From contig NZ_CAJVAS010000023.1 of NCBI RefSeq assembly GCF_910593845.1, positions 34,538-98,537 on the forward strand: a stretch of 64,000 nt of DNA, read 5' to 3'. Positions 1 through 7,991 of the stretch are shown here, in pieces. Within the stretch, counting starts at the first letter, position 1. The number at the start of each line of letters is the position of its first letter. A program made the position numbers and the translations under genes. The notes under the pieces were generated by a model. That model searched no databases. It saw only the letters and a program-made list of their open reading frames with translations, and was not told the origin of the DNA. The stretch comes from Paenibacillus solanacearum. GTDB taxonomy: Bacteria; Bacillota; Bacilli; Paenibacillales; NBRC-103111.

Positions 1-681
1 AAGCATATGCCGGTGCCGTACTTGGCGCCGCTTATGCTGCGGGCCGCCCGTGAAGCGTCCGTTCCCGTCTGCGTCCATCTGGACCACGGCAAAGATTTGG
101 CCGCCTGCGTCGAGGCGATTGAGCACGGGTTCAGCTCCGTCATGTACGACGGCTCCCAGCTCCCGCTGGAAGACAACATTCGGCGCACGAAGGAAATCGC
201 CGACTACGCGCATGCGCACGGCGTATCCGTAGAAGCGGAGATCGGCTCGGTCGGCTACAGCGATCCTTCGATCGCGATGAAGCACATGCTGTCCGATCCG
301 GACGAGGTGGACGTGTTCGTGCGGGAAACCGGCATCGACGCGGTGGCCATATCGGTCGGCACCGTACACCGGATGGAATCGCAGGCGGCCAGCATCGACT
401 TCGACCTGCTGCAGCGCATTCAGGACCGGGTCGGCATTCCGCTCGTTATTCACGGCTCCAGCGGCGTGCCGGACGATCAGCTGCGGCGTCTTACGACGTA
501 CCGCGTCGCGAAGATCAATATCGGCACGGCGCTGCGCATGGCGTTCGGCCGCACGCTGCGCGACGAACTGGAGCGCAAGCCCAAGGAGTTCGACCGGATC
601 GCCTTGTTCCAGCAGCCGATGGAGGCGGTGCGGGAAGCGGCATTGGCCAAGTTCGCCCTCTTGGGCTTCGATACAAAGTGA
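1..681 (+). CDS. Class II fructose-bisphosphate-type aldolase, 5' end cut by window
   Basis: The reading frame is open from base 1, so the first Met at 7 is internal and the protein's N-terminus lies outside the window. The visible part has the class II (zinc) aldolase signatures: HLDHG, VEAEIG, GTVHR, IHGSSGV and KINIGT, which together hold the catalytic Asp, the zinc ligands and the phosphate-binding loop. Family members cleave fructose-1,6-bisphosphate or related ketose phosphates in the cytoplasm. The stop codon touches the ribosome binding site of a methylmalonate-semialdehyde dehydrogenase gene, an arrangement typical of inositol catabolism, so an IolJ-like role (cleaving 2-deoxy-5-keto-gluconate-6-phosphate) is likely. 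A glycolytic or tagatose-type aldolase cannot be excluded. The family call is firm; the substrate is inference. Confidence 0.9.
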   Translation, partial: KHMPVPYLAPLMLRAAREASVPVCVHLDHGKDLAACVEAIEHGFSSVMYDGSQLPLEDNIRRTKEIADYAHAHGVSVEAEIGSVGYSDPSIAMKHMLSDPDEVDVFVRETGIDAVAISVGTVHRMESQAASIDFDLLQRIQDRVGIPLVIHGSSGVPDDQLRRLTTYRVAKINIGTALRMAFGRTLRDELERKPKEFDRIALFQQPMEAVREAALAKFALLGFDTK

Positions 682-687
682 GGAGAG

Positions 688-2145
688 ATGATGATGACCG
701 AGCGACAAACGTTACGCAACTATATCGGCGGCGAGTGGGTGGAATCGGTATCCGGGCAGCTTGAGGCGGTGCCGAATCCGGCGACGGGCGATACGCTCGC
801 TTACGTGCCGATTTCGTCCCGGGAGGACGTGGATCGCGCCGTCGCTTCGGCGAAGGCGGCATTTGCCGAGTGGAAGCAGGTTGCCGTTCCGCGGCGGGCG
901 AGAATCCTGTTCAAATACCAGCAGCTGCTGGTCGAACATTGGGAGGAGCTGGCCCGGCTCGTGACGCAGGAGAACGGCAAAAGCCTCAGCGAAGCGCATG
1001 GCGAAGTGCTGCGCGGCATCGAATGCGTGGAATTTGCCGCCGGCGCACCGACGCTCATGATGGGCAGCACGCTGCCGGACATCGCAACGGGGCTTGAATC
1101 GAACATGTACCGCTATCCGATCGGCGTCGTGGGCGGCATTACGCCGTTCAACTTCCCGATGATGGTGCCGTGCTGGATGTTCCCGCTCGCGATTGCCTGC
1201 GGCAACACCTTCGTGCTGAAGCCTTCCGAGCGGACGCCGATTCTGGCTTGCCGTCTCGCGGAGCTGTTCACGGAAGCGGGCTTGCCGGCCGGCGTGCTCA
1301 ATATCGTGCACGGGGCGCATGATGTCGTGAACGGCTTGCTCGAGCATGCCGACGTGAGCGCGATTTCGTTCGTCGGCTCCCAGCCGGTGGCCGAATACGT
1401 GTACAAGACGGCGGCTGCGCACGGCAAACGGGTGCAGGCGCTCGCCGGCGCCAAAAATCACTCCATCGTCATGCCGGACGCCAACCTCGATCTGGCGGTC
1501 AAGGAGATCATTAACGCCGCTTACGGCTCGGCTGGCGAGCGCTGCATGGCGACGTCCGTCGTCGTCGCCGTCGGCGGCATTGCCGACAAGCTGGTAGAGC
1601 GTCTGGCCGAGGCGGCGCGGGCGATTGCGATTGGCAATGGGCTGGAGGACGGCGTGTTCCTCGGACCGGTTATCCGCGATTCGCACAAAACGCGCACGCT
1701 GCAATATATCGAAGCGGGCGTGGAGGAAGGCGCGAAGCTGATTCTGGACGGGCGAGGCGCGGAAGCGACCGGAGGCAGCGGCTATTTTGTCGGGCCGACG
1801 CTGTTCGATCAGGTGCAGCCGGGCATGAAAATTTGGACGGATGAAATCTTTGCGCCGGTGCTGTCCGTTGTCCGGGTAGCGACGCTGGATGAGGCGATCG
1901 AGGTCGCCAACCGGTCCGAGTTCGCCAACGGCGGCTGCCTGTATACCGACAGCGCCAAAGCGATCCGCCACTACCGCGAGCATATCGACGCCGGGATGCT
2001 CGGCATCAACGTCGGCGTTCCCGCGCCGATGGCCTTCTTCCCGTTCTCCGGCTACAAGAAGTCGTTCTACGGCGATTTGCATGCGAATGGCAAGGACGGC
2101 GTCGAGTTTTATACACGGAAAAAAATGATGGTGGCGCGGTATTAA
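688..2145 (+). CDS. mmsA: Methylmalonate-semialdehyde dehydrogenase (CoA-acylating)
   Basis: This is an aldehyde dehydrogenase superfamily enzyme of about 485 residues, the usual length for MmsA/IolA. The N-terminal Rossmann part has the GGITPFNFP motif, and the catalytic Cys lies in GERCMA near residue 286. The family converts malonate semialdehyde or methylmalonate semialdehyde to acetyl-CoA or propionyl-CoA with NAD+ and CoA, the last step of myo-inositol and valine breakdown. Three consecutive ATGs (688, 691, 694) follow AGGAG at 681-685, and the second or third has the better spacing. The gene starts 6 bases after the aldolase stop, so the two are one operon, and a hairpin terminator follows. 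The pairing favours the inositol role (iolA). Confidence 0.93.
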   Translation: MMMTERQTLRNYIGGEWVESVSGQLEAVPNPATGDTLAYVPISSREDVDRAVASAKAAFAEWKQVAVPRRARILFKYQQLLVEHWEELARLVTQENGKSLSEAHGEVLRGIECVEFAAGAPTLMMGSTLPDIATGLESNMYRYPIGVVGGITPFNFPMMVPCWMFPLAIACGNTFVLKPSERTPILACRLAELFTEAGLPAGVLNIVHGAHDVVNGLLEHADVSAISFVGSQPVAEYVYKTAAAHGKRVQALAGAKNHSIVMPDANLDLAVKEIINAAYGSAGERCMATSVVVAVGGIADKLVERLAEAARAIAIGNGLEDGVFLGPVIRDSHKTRTLQYIEAGVEEGAKLILDGRGAEATGGSGYFVGPTLFDQVQPGMKIWTDEIFAPVLSVVRVATLDEAIEVANRSEFANGGCLYTDSAKAIRHYREHIDAGMLGINVGVPAPMAFFPFSGYKKSFYGDLHANGKDGVEFYTRKKMMVARY

Positions 2146-2250
2146 GCTGCCTCGAGCACTGCCGAGGGACGAGACGATCCGTTCCGCGTTCGCATCTGCA
2201 TCGATCCATTTGGCATCGATCGGCGGACCTTCAGTGAAACGACCTCAAAC

Positions 2251-2289
2251 AAACGGCCATTCCGATTTCGACGGGATGGCCGTTTTAAT
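2251..2289 (+). terminator. Rho-independent terminator after mmsA
   Basis: A 10-bp perfect stem (AAACGGCCAT at 2251-2260 with ATGGCCGTTT at 2276-2285) ends in a T-rich run and lies about 105 bases after the mmsA stop codon. It closes the aldolase-mmsA operon. Confidence 0.85.
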
Positions 2290-2309
2290 TGTGACGAGGG
2301 TTACGTCGA

Positions 2310-3140
2310 TCATTTTGTGAAATAATGTCCTTGTTCGAGGTCTTCAAGCAGACCCGGCTGCACAGGCCGCCAGCCGAGCAGCTCCTGCGTCTGTGCACTT
2401 GATCTAGGAATATCCATTGCGGCGAGAGCGCCTAGAAAACCAAAGTGGGCCTCCGCCTCCTCACGGGGAATGCTAACCGTCGGTAAGTTCAGATGCCGTC
2501 CGATAACAGCTGCAATATCGCGGAATCGGATCCCTTCATCGCCTACGCCATCCAGCCGCGAGCCTGCTGGGGCCGCTTCAACGGCCAAGCGGTATAGTAA
2601 TGCGGCATCGATGCGATGAACGGCCGGCCAACGATTGGCCCCATCGCCGATGTAAGCGGAGAAGCCCTTCATACGGGCGGTGTGAATCAAAAGGGGGACA
2701 AAGCCCTTATCTTGCTCCCCGTGCACCGATGGCGCAAGCGACACTATGGATGTCCGTACCCCGCTCTCAGCTAACCTAATAACCGCATTCTCCGAGGCTA
2801 TCCCATTGGCGTGAGCCGTAATGACGAACGGCTTGCCGGAGCCTTCAAGCGCCGCTCCCATTGCTTCTACGGCACGCAGATCAGCAGCAAGCGACCCGGC
2901 AAAATCCGAAAAATCATGGTTAAATGCAAGATGGATGACACCATCAGCGGCAGCGGCGCCGCGTTGAAGACAGTCAAGATCCTCAAGGGTGCCGCGGTGA
3001 GCCTCAGCACCTGCCTTCTCGAGTAAGGCCGCACCCTTGTCCGAACGAGTAAGTCCTATAACTTGATGACCACCCTCCAACAGCTCACGAACAACTTCAG
3101 AACCGATATAGCCGGTAGCTCCGGTTACAAAAATACGCAT
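2310..3140 (-). CDS. NAD(P)-binding SDR / NAD-dependent epimerase family protein
   Basis: The protein is 276 residues with an N-terminal Rossmann motif GATGYIG at residues 7-13, as in extended and atypical short-chain dehydrogenases. The canonical YxxxK pair is not obvious, so it belongs with the NAD(P)H-binding or NmrA-like proteins whose substrate is hard to predict. The start ATG is preceded by AGGAGAG. The gene is divergent from a MerR regulator, and its promoter has the 19-bp spacer and central dyad of MerR-activated promoters, so it is probably the regulator's main target. It may act in oxidative or electrophile stress, but that is inference. An inverted repeat (CCACCTAA at 3165-3172, TTAGGTGG at 3184-3191) sits in its 5' leader. 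Confidence 0.82.
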   Translation of the reverse strand: MRIFVTGATGYIGSEVVRELLEGGHQVIGLTRSDKGAALLEKAGAEAHRGTLEDLDCLQRGAAAADGVIHLAFNHDFSDFAGSLAADLRAVEAMGAALEGSGKPFVITAHANGIASENAVIRLAESGVRTSIVSLAPSVHGEQDKGFVPLLIHTARMKGFSAYIGDGANRWPAVHRIDAALLYRLAVEAAPAGSRLDGVGDEGIRFRDIAAVIGRHLNLPTVSIPREEAEAHFGFLGALAAMDIPRSSAQTQELLGWRPVQPGLLEDLEQGHYFTK

Positions 3141-3211
3141 AGTGATCTCTCCTAATCAGATTTTCCACCTAAAGGCTGAACCCTTAGGTGGTTGATGAAT
3201 TGCACTATTAA

Positions 3212-3242
3212 AGCATAAACTATAGAGTGAACTCTAGGGCAA
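3212..3242 (-). promoter_or_regulatory. MerR-type promoter with 19-bp spacer and dyad
   Basis: On the minus strand TTGCCC (3242-3237) and TATGCT (3217-3212) are separated by exactly 19 bp. The spacer holds an imperfect dyad of TAGAGT and ACTCTA around position 3229. Over-long spacers with a central dyad are the hallmark of promoters that MerR-family regulators untwist to activate. The promoter drives the SDR gene, and the regulator gene lies on the other side. Confidence 0.75.
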
Positions 3243-3264
3243 GTCATCATGAGGAGAGATGAAT

Positions 3265-3678
3265 ATGAGAATTCAGGAATTTGCGAACAAGATGGGATTA
3301 TCGATTCACGCGATCCGTTTTTACGAAAAGGAAGGTTTGTTCGACGGTCGTCATGTTCAGCGGGCGGGAAATAATTATCGCAATTATACTGACGAGGCTG
3401 CGGAGCGTGTGCAGATGATCAAGAAATTCCAGGGCTTGGGCTGCTCACTCGCTGAGTTAAAGGAGATTTTTCAGGATAGCGATACCAACACGAAAACTCA
3501 CCAGCAGGTCATTGAATGGATCGAGCAAAAGAAGAATGAGATTGAACGCAAGAAAGCCGAATACGATCAAATTCTTGAAACGCTGGACTGGATGATCGAA
3601 TACAGGAAGGTCCTCATGAACGATCCGCAAAAGGCGGAAGCGATGCTCAACGCCAGAAAGGCCGTCTCCCCTCATTAA
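3265..3678 (+). CDS. MerR-family transcriptional regulator
   Basis: The protein is about 137 residues with the N-terminal MerR winged HTH (FANKMGLSIHAIRFYEKEGL), a middle helix pair, and a C-terminal dimerisation coiled coil near residues 85-110. There is no cysteine cluster at the C-terminus, so it is not a metal sensor of the MerR or CueR type; it resembles the small regulators found next to oxidoreductases. Two ATGs are possible. The ATG at 3259 lies only 2 bases from GAGGAG, whereas 3265 has the normal 8-base spacing, so 3265 is chosen. It probably controls the divergent SDR gene through the dyad at 3218-3236 and may regulate itself. Confidence 0.88.
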   Translation: MRIQEFANKMGLSIHAIRFYEKEGLFDGRHVQRAGNNYRNYTDEAAERVQMIKKFQGLGCSLAELKEIFQDSDTNTKTHQQVIEWIEQKKNEIERKKAEYDQILETLDWMIEYRKVLMNDPQKAEAMLNARKAVSPH

Positions 3679-3753
3679 GGAGAAACGGCCGCAGGCTTTC
3701 CTATCGAGCTACTAAAACAAATGCAGTTTTTTTGCCTCCACAATCCTAAAGCA

Positions 3754-4428
3754 TCATAGCTGCATCGCATTTAGTTGCTCTTTGCCGTATCTTTTCTTCA
3801 AGCCATCGACTTCGATTTCAATGCCGATATCGTTCGACCAACCGGAGAAGCTGGTTCCATCCAGCAGCTTGCCGTTAAATGCCGTGCCGACACCGACCTT
3901 CTGATGAGGGGGAAGCGAGATCGTCATCGGCTCGAACTTGATCTCGGCTGTATTTTGTAGCAGATAAGGCCTAACTGTTACAGCCTTCTCTTTCCCATAA
4001 TTGATCAGCGTAACGGTACAGTCCGCTTTCACATTCGCTTCTTCCGATCGATAGCTGCAATGGCTGTTCTTCTTGGAGAAAGCGACGGAGGAGACGGAGA
4101 CGGAATTATAATACAGAACAATCATGGTCTTCTCGGTCACGATCGGAAACAGAAACGCGAATGCGATACAGCTCAGCACGATCCGGCTTCGTATATTGGG
4201 ATATCGGAATTGATAAAACTTCACCGCACCGATGTACCCGGAAACAATGACAAGCAGCCCAACAATAACCGAGAAGTGCAGCCCCGAATCGAGCTCGGTA
4301 TGGGTCCACGGCGGTATTCCAACCGCTCTGAATATACTGTCTCCGAAAGAATAGCCAAGGTGGGTGTTGGATAGGAGCAGCAGACCGATCAGAATGAGTA
4401 CCAAAAACAGCGCTTCTTTTCTAGGCAT
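3754..4428 (-). CDS. Hypothetical membrane protein
   Basis: I do not recognise this 224-residue protein. It has three hydrophobic segments in the N-terminal half (near residues 6-21, 52-70 and 83-102), then a polar, beta-rich C-terminal domain of about 120 residues containing two cysteines (around 123 and 136) that could form a disulfide if the domain is outside the cell. The start ATG has GGGGAG upstream. No operon partner is evident: the neighbours are a P-loop kinase gene (same strand, over 100 bases away) and the convergent MerR gene. The local sequence is more AT-rich than the flanking operons, in line with an accessory region. Confidence 0.6.
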   Translation of the reverse strand: MPRKEALFLVLILIGLLLLSNTHLGYSFGDSIFRAVGIPPWTHTELDSGLHFSVIVGLLVIVSGYIGAVKFYQFRYPNIRSRIVLSCIAFAFLFPIVTEKTMIVLYYNSVSVSSVAFSKKNSHCSYRSEEANVKADCTVTLINYGKEKAVTVRPYLLQNTAEIKFEPMTISLPPHQKVGVGTAFNGKLLDGTSFSGWSNDIGIEIEVDGLKKRYGKEQLNAMQL

Positions 4429-4533
4429 TTCATCTCCCCTTAACTCCTTTCATAAAAAGACGTCTTGGCTTATATAAAGTTGCACTATACTTGGCAAGAA
4501 CATTATAGTTCCCCGATAATCTAGCCGTCATCG

Positions 4534-5019
4534 TTACAGGAAGTTGAGGCTGTTATTATTTAATCGGATCACTTTCTCACTATAACTGTTTAACTTAGCT
4601 TCAAAACGGCTCCTATCTTGTTCGAAGTCCCGCGTCCATTTGTACATCATTTTAAGCATCAAAAAGTCGGGTTTATAATGACACGATTCAATACCTAGCT
4701 TTTGTTTAATAAATCGGGTTAGGATTCTTATCTTGCGCTTCCACAACGGAGTATCTAGAAATATGATTGTATCTGCCATTTGATATAAGCATTGATAGGA
4801 TGTTCTATCGGTTCCTTCAAATATCCATTCGCCGCGGTTGTCTATTTCCATTATAACTTCAATTTGTTCTTCTGCTGTACGCTTATATCGCCCCGTTGGC
4901 GTTCGATGATGGACGATGGCATCGAGTTCATACCAAGGTATATTCATTTTCTTTGATAACCGTTTAGCCAATGTCGTCTTGCCACTAGCGACAATTCCAA
5001 TAATAAGGATCTTCTTCAT
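4534..5019 (-). CDS. P-loop NTPase, adenylate-kinase / FlaR-like
   Basis: The protein is about 161 residues with a Walker A motif close to the N-terminus (IVASGKTT) and the pattern of small P-loop kinases annotated as DNA topology modulation (FlaR-like) or adenylate-kinase-related proteins: a YELD motif after strand 2, then WIFEG and IIFLDTP. Such proteins are thought to phosphorylate small molecules, but substrates are unknown. An in-frame TTG at 5025 is closer to the GGGAG site, while ATG 5019 is about 11 bases away; ATG is preferred here with some doubt. No functional partner is visible next to it. Confidence 0.72.
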   Translation of the reverse strand: MKKILIIGIVASGKTTLAKRLSKKMNIPWYELDAIVHHRTPTGRYKRTAEEQIEVIMEIDNRGEWIFEGTDRTSYQCLYQMADTIIFLDTPLWKRKIRILTRFIKQKLGIESCHYKPDFLMLKMMYKWTRDFEQDRSRFEAKLNSYSEKVIRLNNNSLNFL

Positions 5020-5130
5020 TTCCAACTAGGCTCCCTATATCAGACATATCGAACATATCAGACATATTCGTATTTCTTCGTGGTTCTTTATCTTAGGCTA
5101 TGTTAAATCCTGATGTTGATTTTTACGATA

Positions 5131-5157
5131 AGAAAACCGCCTCGTTGAAGAGGCGGC
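5131..5157 (-). terminator. Terminator after the VOC-family gene
   Basis: The 7-bp GC-rich stem CCGCCTC/GAGGCGG is followed on the minus strand by TTTTCTTA. It lies about 100 bases downstream of the leftward VOC gene. Confidence 0.75.
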
Positions 5158-5255
5158 TTATGAGCTATCGTACCCGTCGAGTCCCTTTAATTTGGTTTTG
5201 CATTGATTTCCGTTAAAGTTCATGCATTTCAGTTAAGTCTTCTTCTAAACGTCAC

Positions 5256-5708
5256 TTATTTATTACCGAGTTGTTCCGCCAAACCGATTAGAAGTCCTTC
5301 ATGTCCACGAATGTAGCAGAGCCGATACGAGTCCCCGTACTGAACCACTTCGCCAACGAGCTGAGCGCCATGCTTAATGAGTCTGGATACCATTTCGTCA
5401 ATGTCTTCAACGGTGAACATGACACGTAGATAACCGAGGGTATTTACAGGAGCCGTTCGATGATCTGATATAGTAGGTGGGGTGAGAAATCGCGAAAGTT
5501 CAAGTCTGCTGTGACCATCTGGGGTAACCATCATAGCAATCTCTACACACTGTGAACCCAGCCCGGTTACGCGACCAGCCCATTCGCCTTCGACAGTAGC
5601 CCGCCCTTCGAGCTTCAAGCCAATCTCCTCGAAGAAAGAGATTGCGCCATCAAGGGATTCTACAACGATGCCAACATTGTCCATTCTCAGTAATTGGTTT
5701 TTTGCCAT
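5256..5708 (-). CDS. VOC-family (glyoxalase/bleomycin-resistance-like) protein
   Basis: The protein has 150 residues with the two beta-alpha-beta-beta-beta modules of the vicinal oxygen chelate fold. The first begins LLRMDNVGIVVESLDGAISF and the second LGYLRVMFTVEDIDEMVSRL. The final strand ends with a Glu (HEGLLIGLAE) at the usual metal-ligand position. Family members include glyoxalase I, dioxygenases and antibiotic-binding proteins, and this sequence does not tell which. The start ATG follows GGAGAG with good spacing, and the gene is a monocistron closed by a hairpin. A role in detoxification is inference. Confidence 0.82.
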   Translation of the reverse strand: MAKNQLLRMDNVGIVVESLDGAISFFEEIGLKLEGRATVEGEWAGRVTGLGSQCVEIAMMVTPDGHSRLELSRFLTPPTISDHRTAPVNTLGYLRVMFTVEDIDEMVSRLIKHGAQLVGEVVQYGDSYRLCYIRGHEGLLIGLAEQLGNK

Positions 5709-5861
5709 AGGTTTCTCTCCTTATGTGTGCAAATTTATTAAGGGATCATCTTCATATTTATTCTATCAACAATTACTAATCGTTTCCAAACGGCATCCTA
5801 TCACAGTTCATGACCCCCATGTCAATGACAGGAGGGCAGCAGGACTGGCGTTATGAGCATC

Positions 5862-7955
5862 TTATTTCAATTCCTGAATGAGCCGTTTGGCTTGACCGCT
5901 GGGCGTGTCGATGACCTCGTATACTTTGACCGTCATGCGGCTATCCACCTGATCCGTCTTCAAATTGCTGAAGTTGATCGTCTGCATGCCGCTTACCAGC
6001 TTGTTGACACCGACAAAAGGAACGGTTTGCGTGCCGAGGATCCGGTTCGACGCGTCGGTCAGCTCAAGCTGGAGCTTGGAGAAGCCGGAATCGACCACGA
6101 CCTGCTCCTGCTTCGCGATGTTGAGCAGCAGCCTCATTTTGAAACCGAACACGTTATCCGATTTGTCGTAGGTCCACAAGTAGTGGTGCTCCTTGAATTC
6201 GATCCGATAAGGATAGAGCGAGACAACGTTCGTTTGCGATTCCTTCTGCGGCTGCACGCGGACCGCCGCGATCGTCAGCCGGTTGGAAGGGGACGTTTTG
6301 TCGTCGACGGCATGCATGACGAAGCTGTCGCCTGTCTCCGTCAGCGGAATCATATACGAGTAGCTGACCACATACGATGTGTTGGACAACAGGGAAGCGG
6401 GCGCGCTGTTCTGCCGGGTGCCGGCATACACTTTGCCCGTCGAGCCGATCAGCTCCGTTTGAAACGGCGGCAGCGTGAGTGCTGTGTCGCCCCGGTTCGT
6501 GACCTTCCATTTGGCGATGGCGGTCTGGTATCCGGAATCTTCGTTCGTATGCGTATATAACGACATTAAGCTGAGGCCGATTCTCTCGTCCAGCAGGTTG
6601 TTCGGTTCGATTTTGACCGGATCGCCGATAAGGTAAGGGATGCCTTCCGGGAGCGGCTCTCCGGCGGTGACTTGCTCCCGCTTCAGCTCGAACAGGGCGG
6701 CCGGTACGGAGACCGTGCTCGATCCGGCCGTTTTTTTATTGAAGACGGACAGCTCGACCCGGTTCTCGCCCCATACGTCGGGAAGAATCGCCGAGAAACG
6801 GTACACGGTCGTCTCTCCCGGGGCCAGAAAGGCCGGATGGACGCCGCCGTCGACAGCGGCCGCCGCAATACCGGAGCCGGCGAACTGGAATTGGGACGTC
6901 AGTCCGGGTACCGTCTCCAGCGCGGTGCCTGTATTGCTCAGCTCGGCTCGCGCGGTCAGCTTGCTGCCCTCCGGCGTTTTGACGGCGGACGCCTGGATGA
7001 ACCGCAGCTCCAGCCCGGAAGTGGCTGCCGCCTGCACCGGAACCGACGTCCCGGAGGTTTGCAGCACGGTTGAGCCCCGCAGTGCGACGGAGCCGTAGTC
7101 GATCGTATCGGCTGCATTCTTTTTGCTGAAATGAAGCTTCAGCTCGTTCGCGTGCTTATCTGCCGGAATGGCGGCGGCCAGCGTAATCGTCGTCTGCTCC
7201 CTGGGAAGCAGCGTCGCGTCGCCGCCGGATACCGGCGTAGCCAAATAAATGAGCCGGTTCGTATCCTTCAATATATACTGCAGCGAGGTCGGCAGCTTGT
7301 ACGAGGAGGTGCCGATGTTTTCTACAAGAAGGTCGATGTACAGCGTCCAGCCGCCGTCCTTGGCGATCCGCATGCTGCGGGCCACCTCGAAGGACGCCAT
7401 CGCGTCGTCCGGCAGCGTGCTGTCGATTTCATCCACCTCGATATACACCTTTTGCCGTTTCGATCCGCCCTCCGAGACGGCCGCCGCCACCGGTAAAGCG
7501 CCGATTTCTTTCATGAAGCTCGGCTGTGCGTAATCCCATGCGAAGAGCATAATGTTGAGCTGGGAAGCTTCCAGCCATACCGGCACGTCGGCCAAGTAAG
7601 CGAAGTCCTCCGATTTCCCTGGAAACACGCGGGCGTTTTTCTTCTCCGTCAAGCCGGCGGAATACGTTTGGCCGCCAGCGTCCTTCACCATGACGCCGTA
7701 ATCGTTCAAATCGACCGGCTTGCCGCTGTCGTTGGTCAGCCGCAAGCGGAAGCGAAGCGTCTGGCTTTCCGTGCCGGGCGACAGCGCCGCTTCTTCCAAT
7801 GTATATGCGACATCCGGCGCAATGGATACTTCCGGGGATACGGGGGGCGATTCGGCTTGCGCCGCCCCGGGCGCGCCGCACAAGGCGCAGAACAAGGCGA
7901 TCAGCGTCAACCTTACGATCCATCGGTTGAAGCGATTGTTGGTTTGGCTATTCAT
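5862..7955 (-). CDS. Large secreted protein in the MacAB-like operon, function unknown
   Basis: The protein is about 697 residues with a clear signal peptide: basic start, hydrophobic run LTLIALFCALCG, then AAQA before the mature ESPPVSPEV. The longer frame to 7991 lacks a ribosome binding site; the ATG at 7955 has GGAGGAG upstream. The mature part is beta-rich, with several stretches on the theme of protein bonds, missing partners and unmet norms of surface beta-sandwich proteins (for example LRLTNDSGKPVDLNDYG, LLVENIGTSSYKLP, KVTNRGDTALTLPPF), suggesting four or more Ig-like modules of about 130 residues. It lies 36 bases after an FtsX-type permease and is the last gene of the export operon. 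It may be an accessory or substrate of that transporter. I know no characterised homologue. Confidence 0.75.
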   Translation of the reverse strand: MNSQTNNRFNRWIVRLTLIALFCALCGAPGAAQAESPPVSPEVSIAPDVAYTLEEAALSPGTESQTLRFRLRLTNDSGKPVDLNDYGVMVKDAGGQTYSAGLTEKKNARVFPGKSEDFAYLADVPVWLEASQLNIMLFAWDYAQPSFMKEIGALPVAAAVSEGGSKRQKVYIEVDEIDSTLPDDAMASFEVARSMRIAKDGGWTLYIDLLVENIGTSSYKLPTSLQYILKDTNRLIYLATPVSGGDATLLPREQTTITLAAAIPADKHANELKLHFSKKNAADTIDYGSVALRGSTVLQTSGTSVPVQAAATSGLELRFIQASAVKTPEGSKLTARAELSNTGTALETVPGLTSQFQFAGSGIAAAAVDGGVHPAFLAPGETTVYRFSAILPDVWGENRVELSVFNKKTAGSSTVSVPAALFELKREQVTAGEPLPEGIPYLIGDPVKIEPNNLLDERIGLSLMSLYTHTNEDSGYQTAIAKWKVTNRGDTALTLPPFQTELIGSTGKVYAGTRQNSAPASLLSNTSYVVSYSYMIPLTETGDSFVMHAVDDKTSPSNRLTIAAVRVQPQKESQTNVVSLYPYRIEFKEHHYLWTYDKSDNVFGFKMRLLLNIAKQEQVVVDSGFSKLQLELTDASNRILGTQTVPFVGVNKLVSGMQTINFSNLKTDQVDSRMTVKVYEVIDTPSGQAKRLIQELK

Positions 7956-7991
7956 TGACTGTTTCTCCTCCGTCTCCATCCATGCATGCAA

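Noticed and set aside
712..2082. 456-codon open frame on the minus strand opposite mmsA
   Set aside because: Shadow of a GC-rich gene; arginine-rich composition, no ribosome binding site and no recognisable family.
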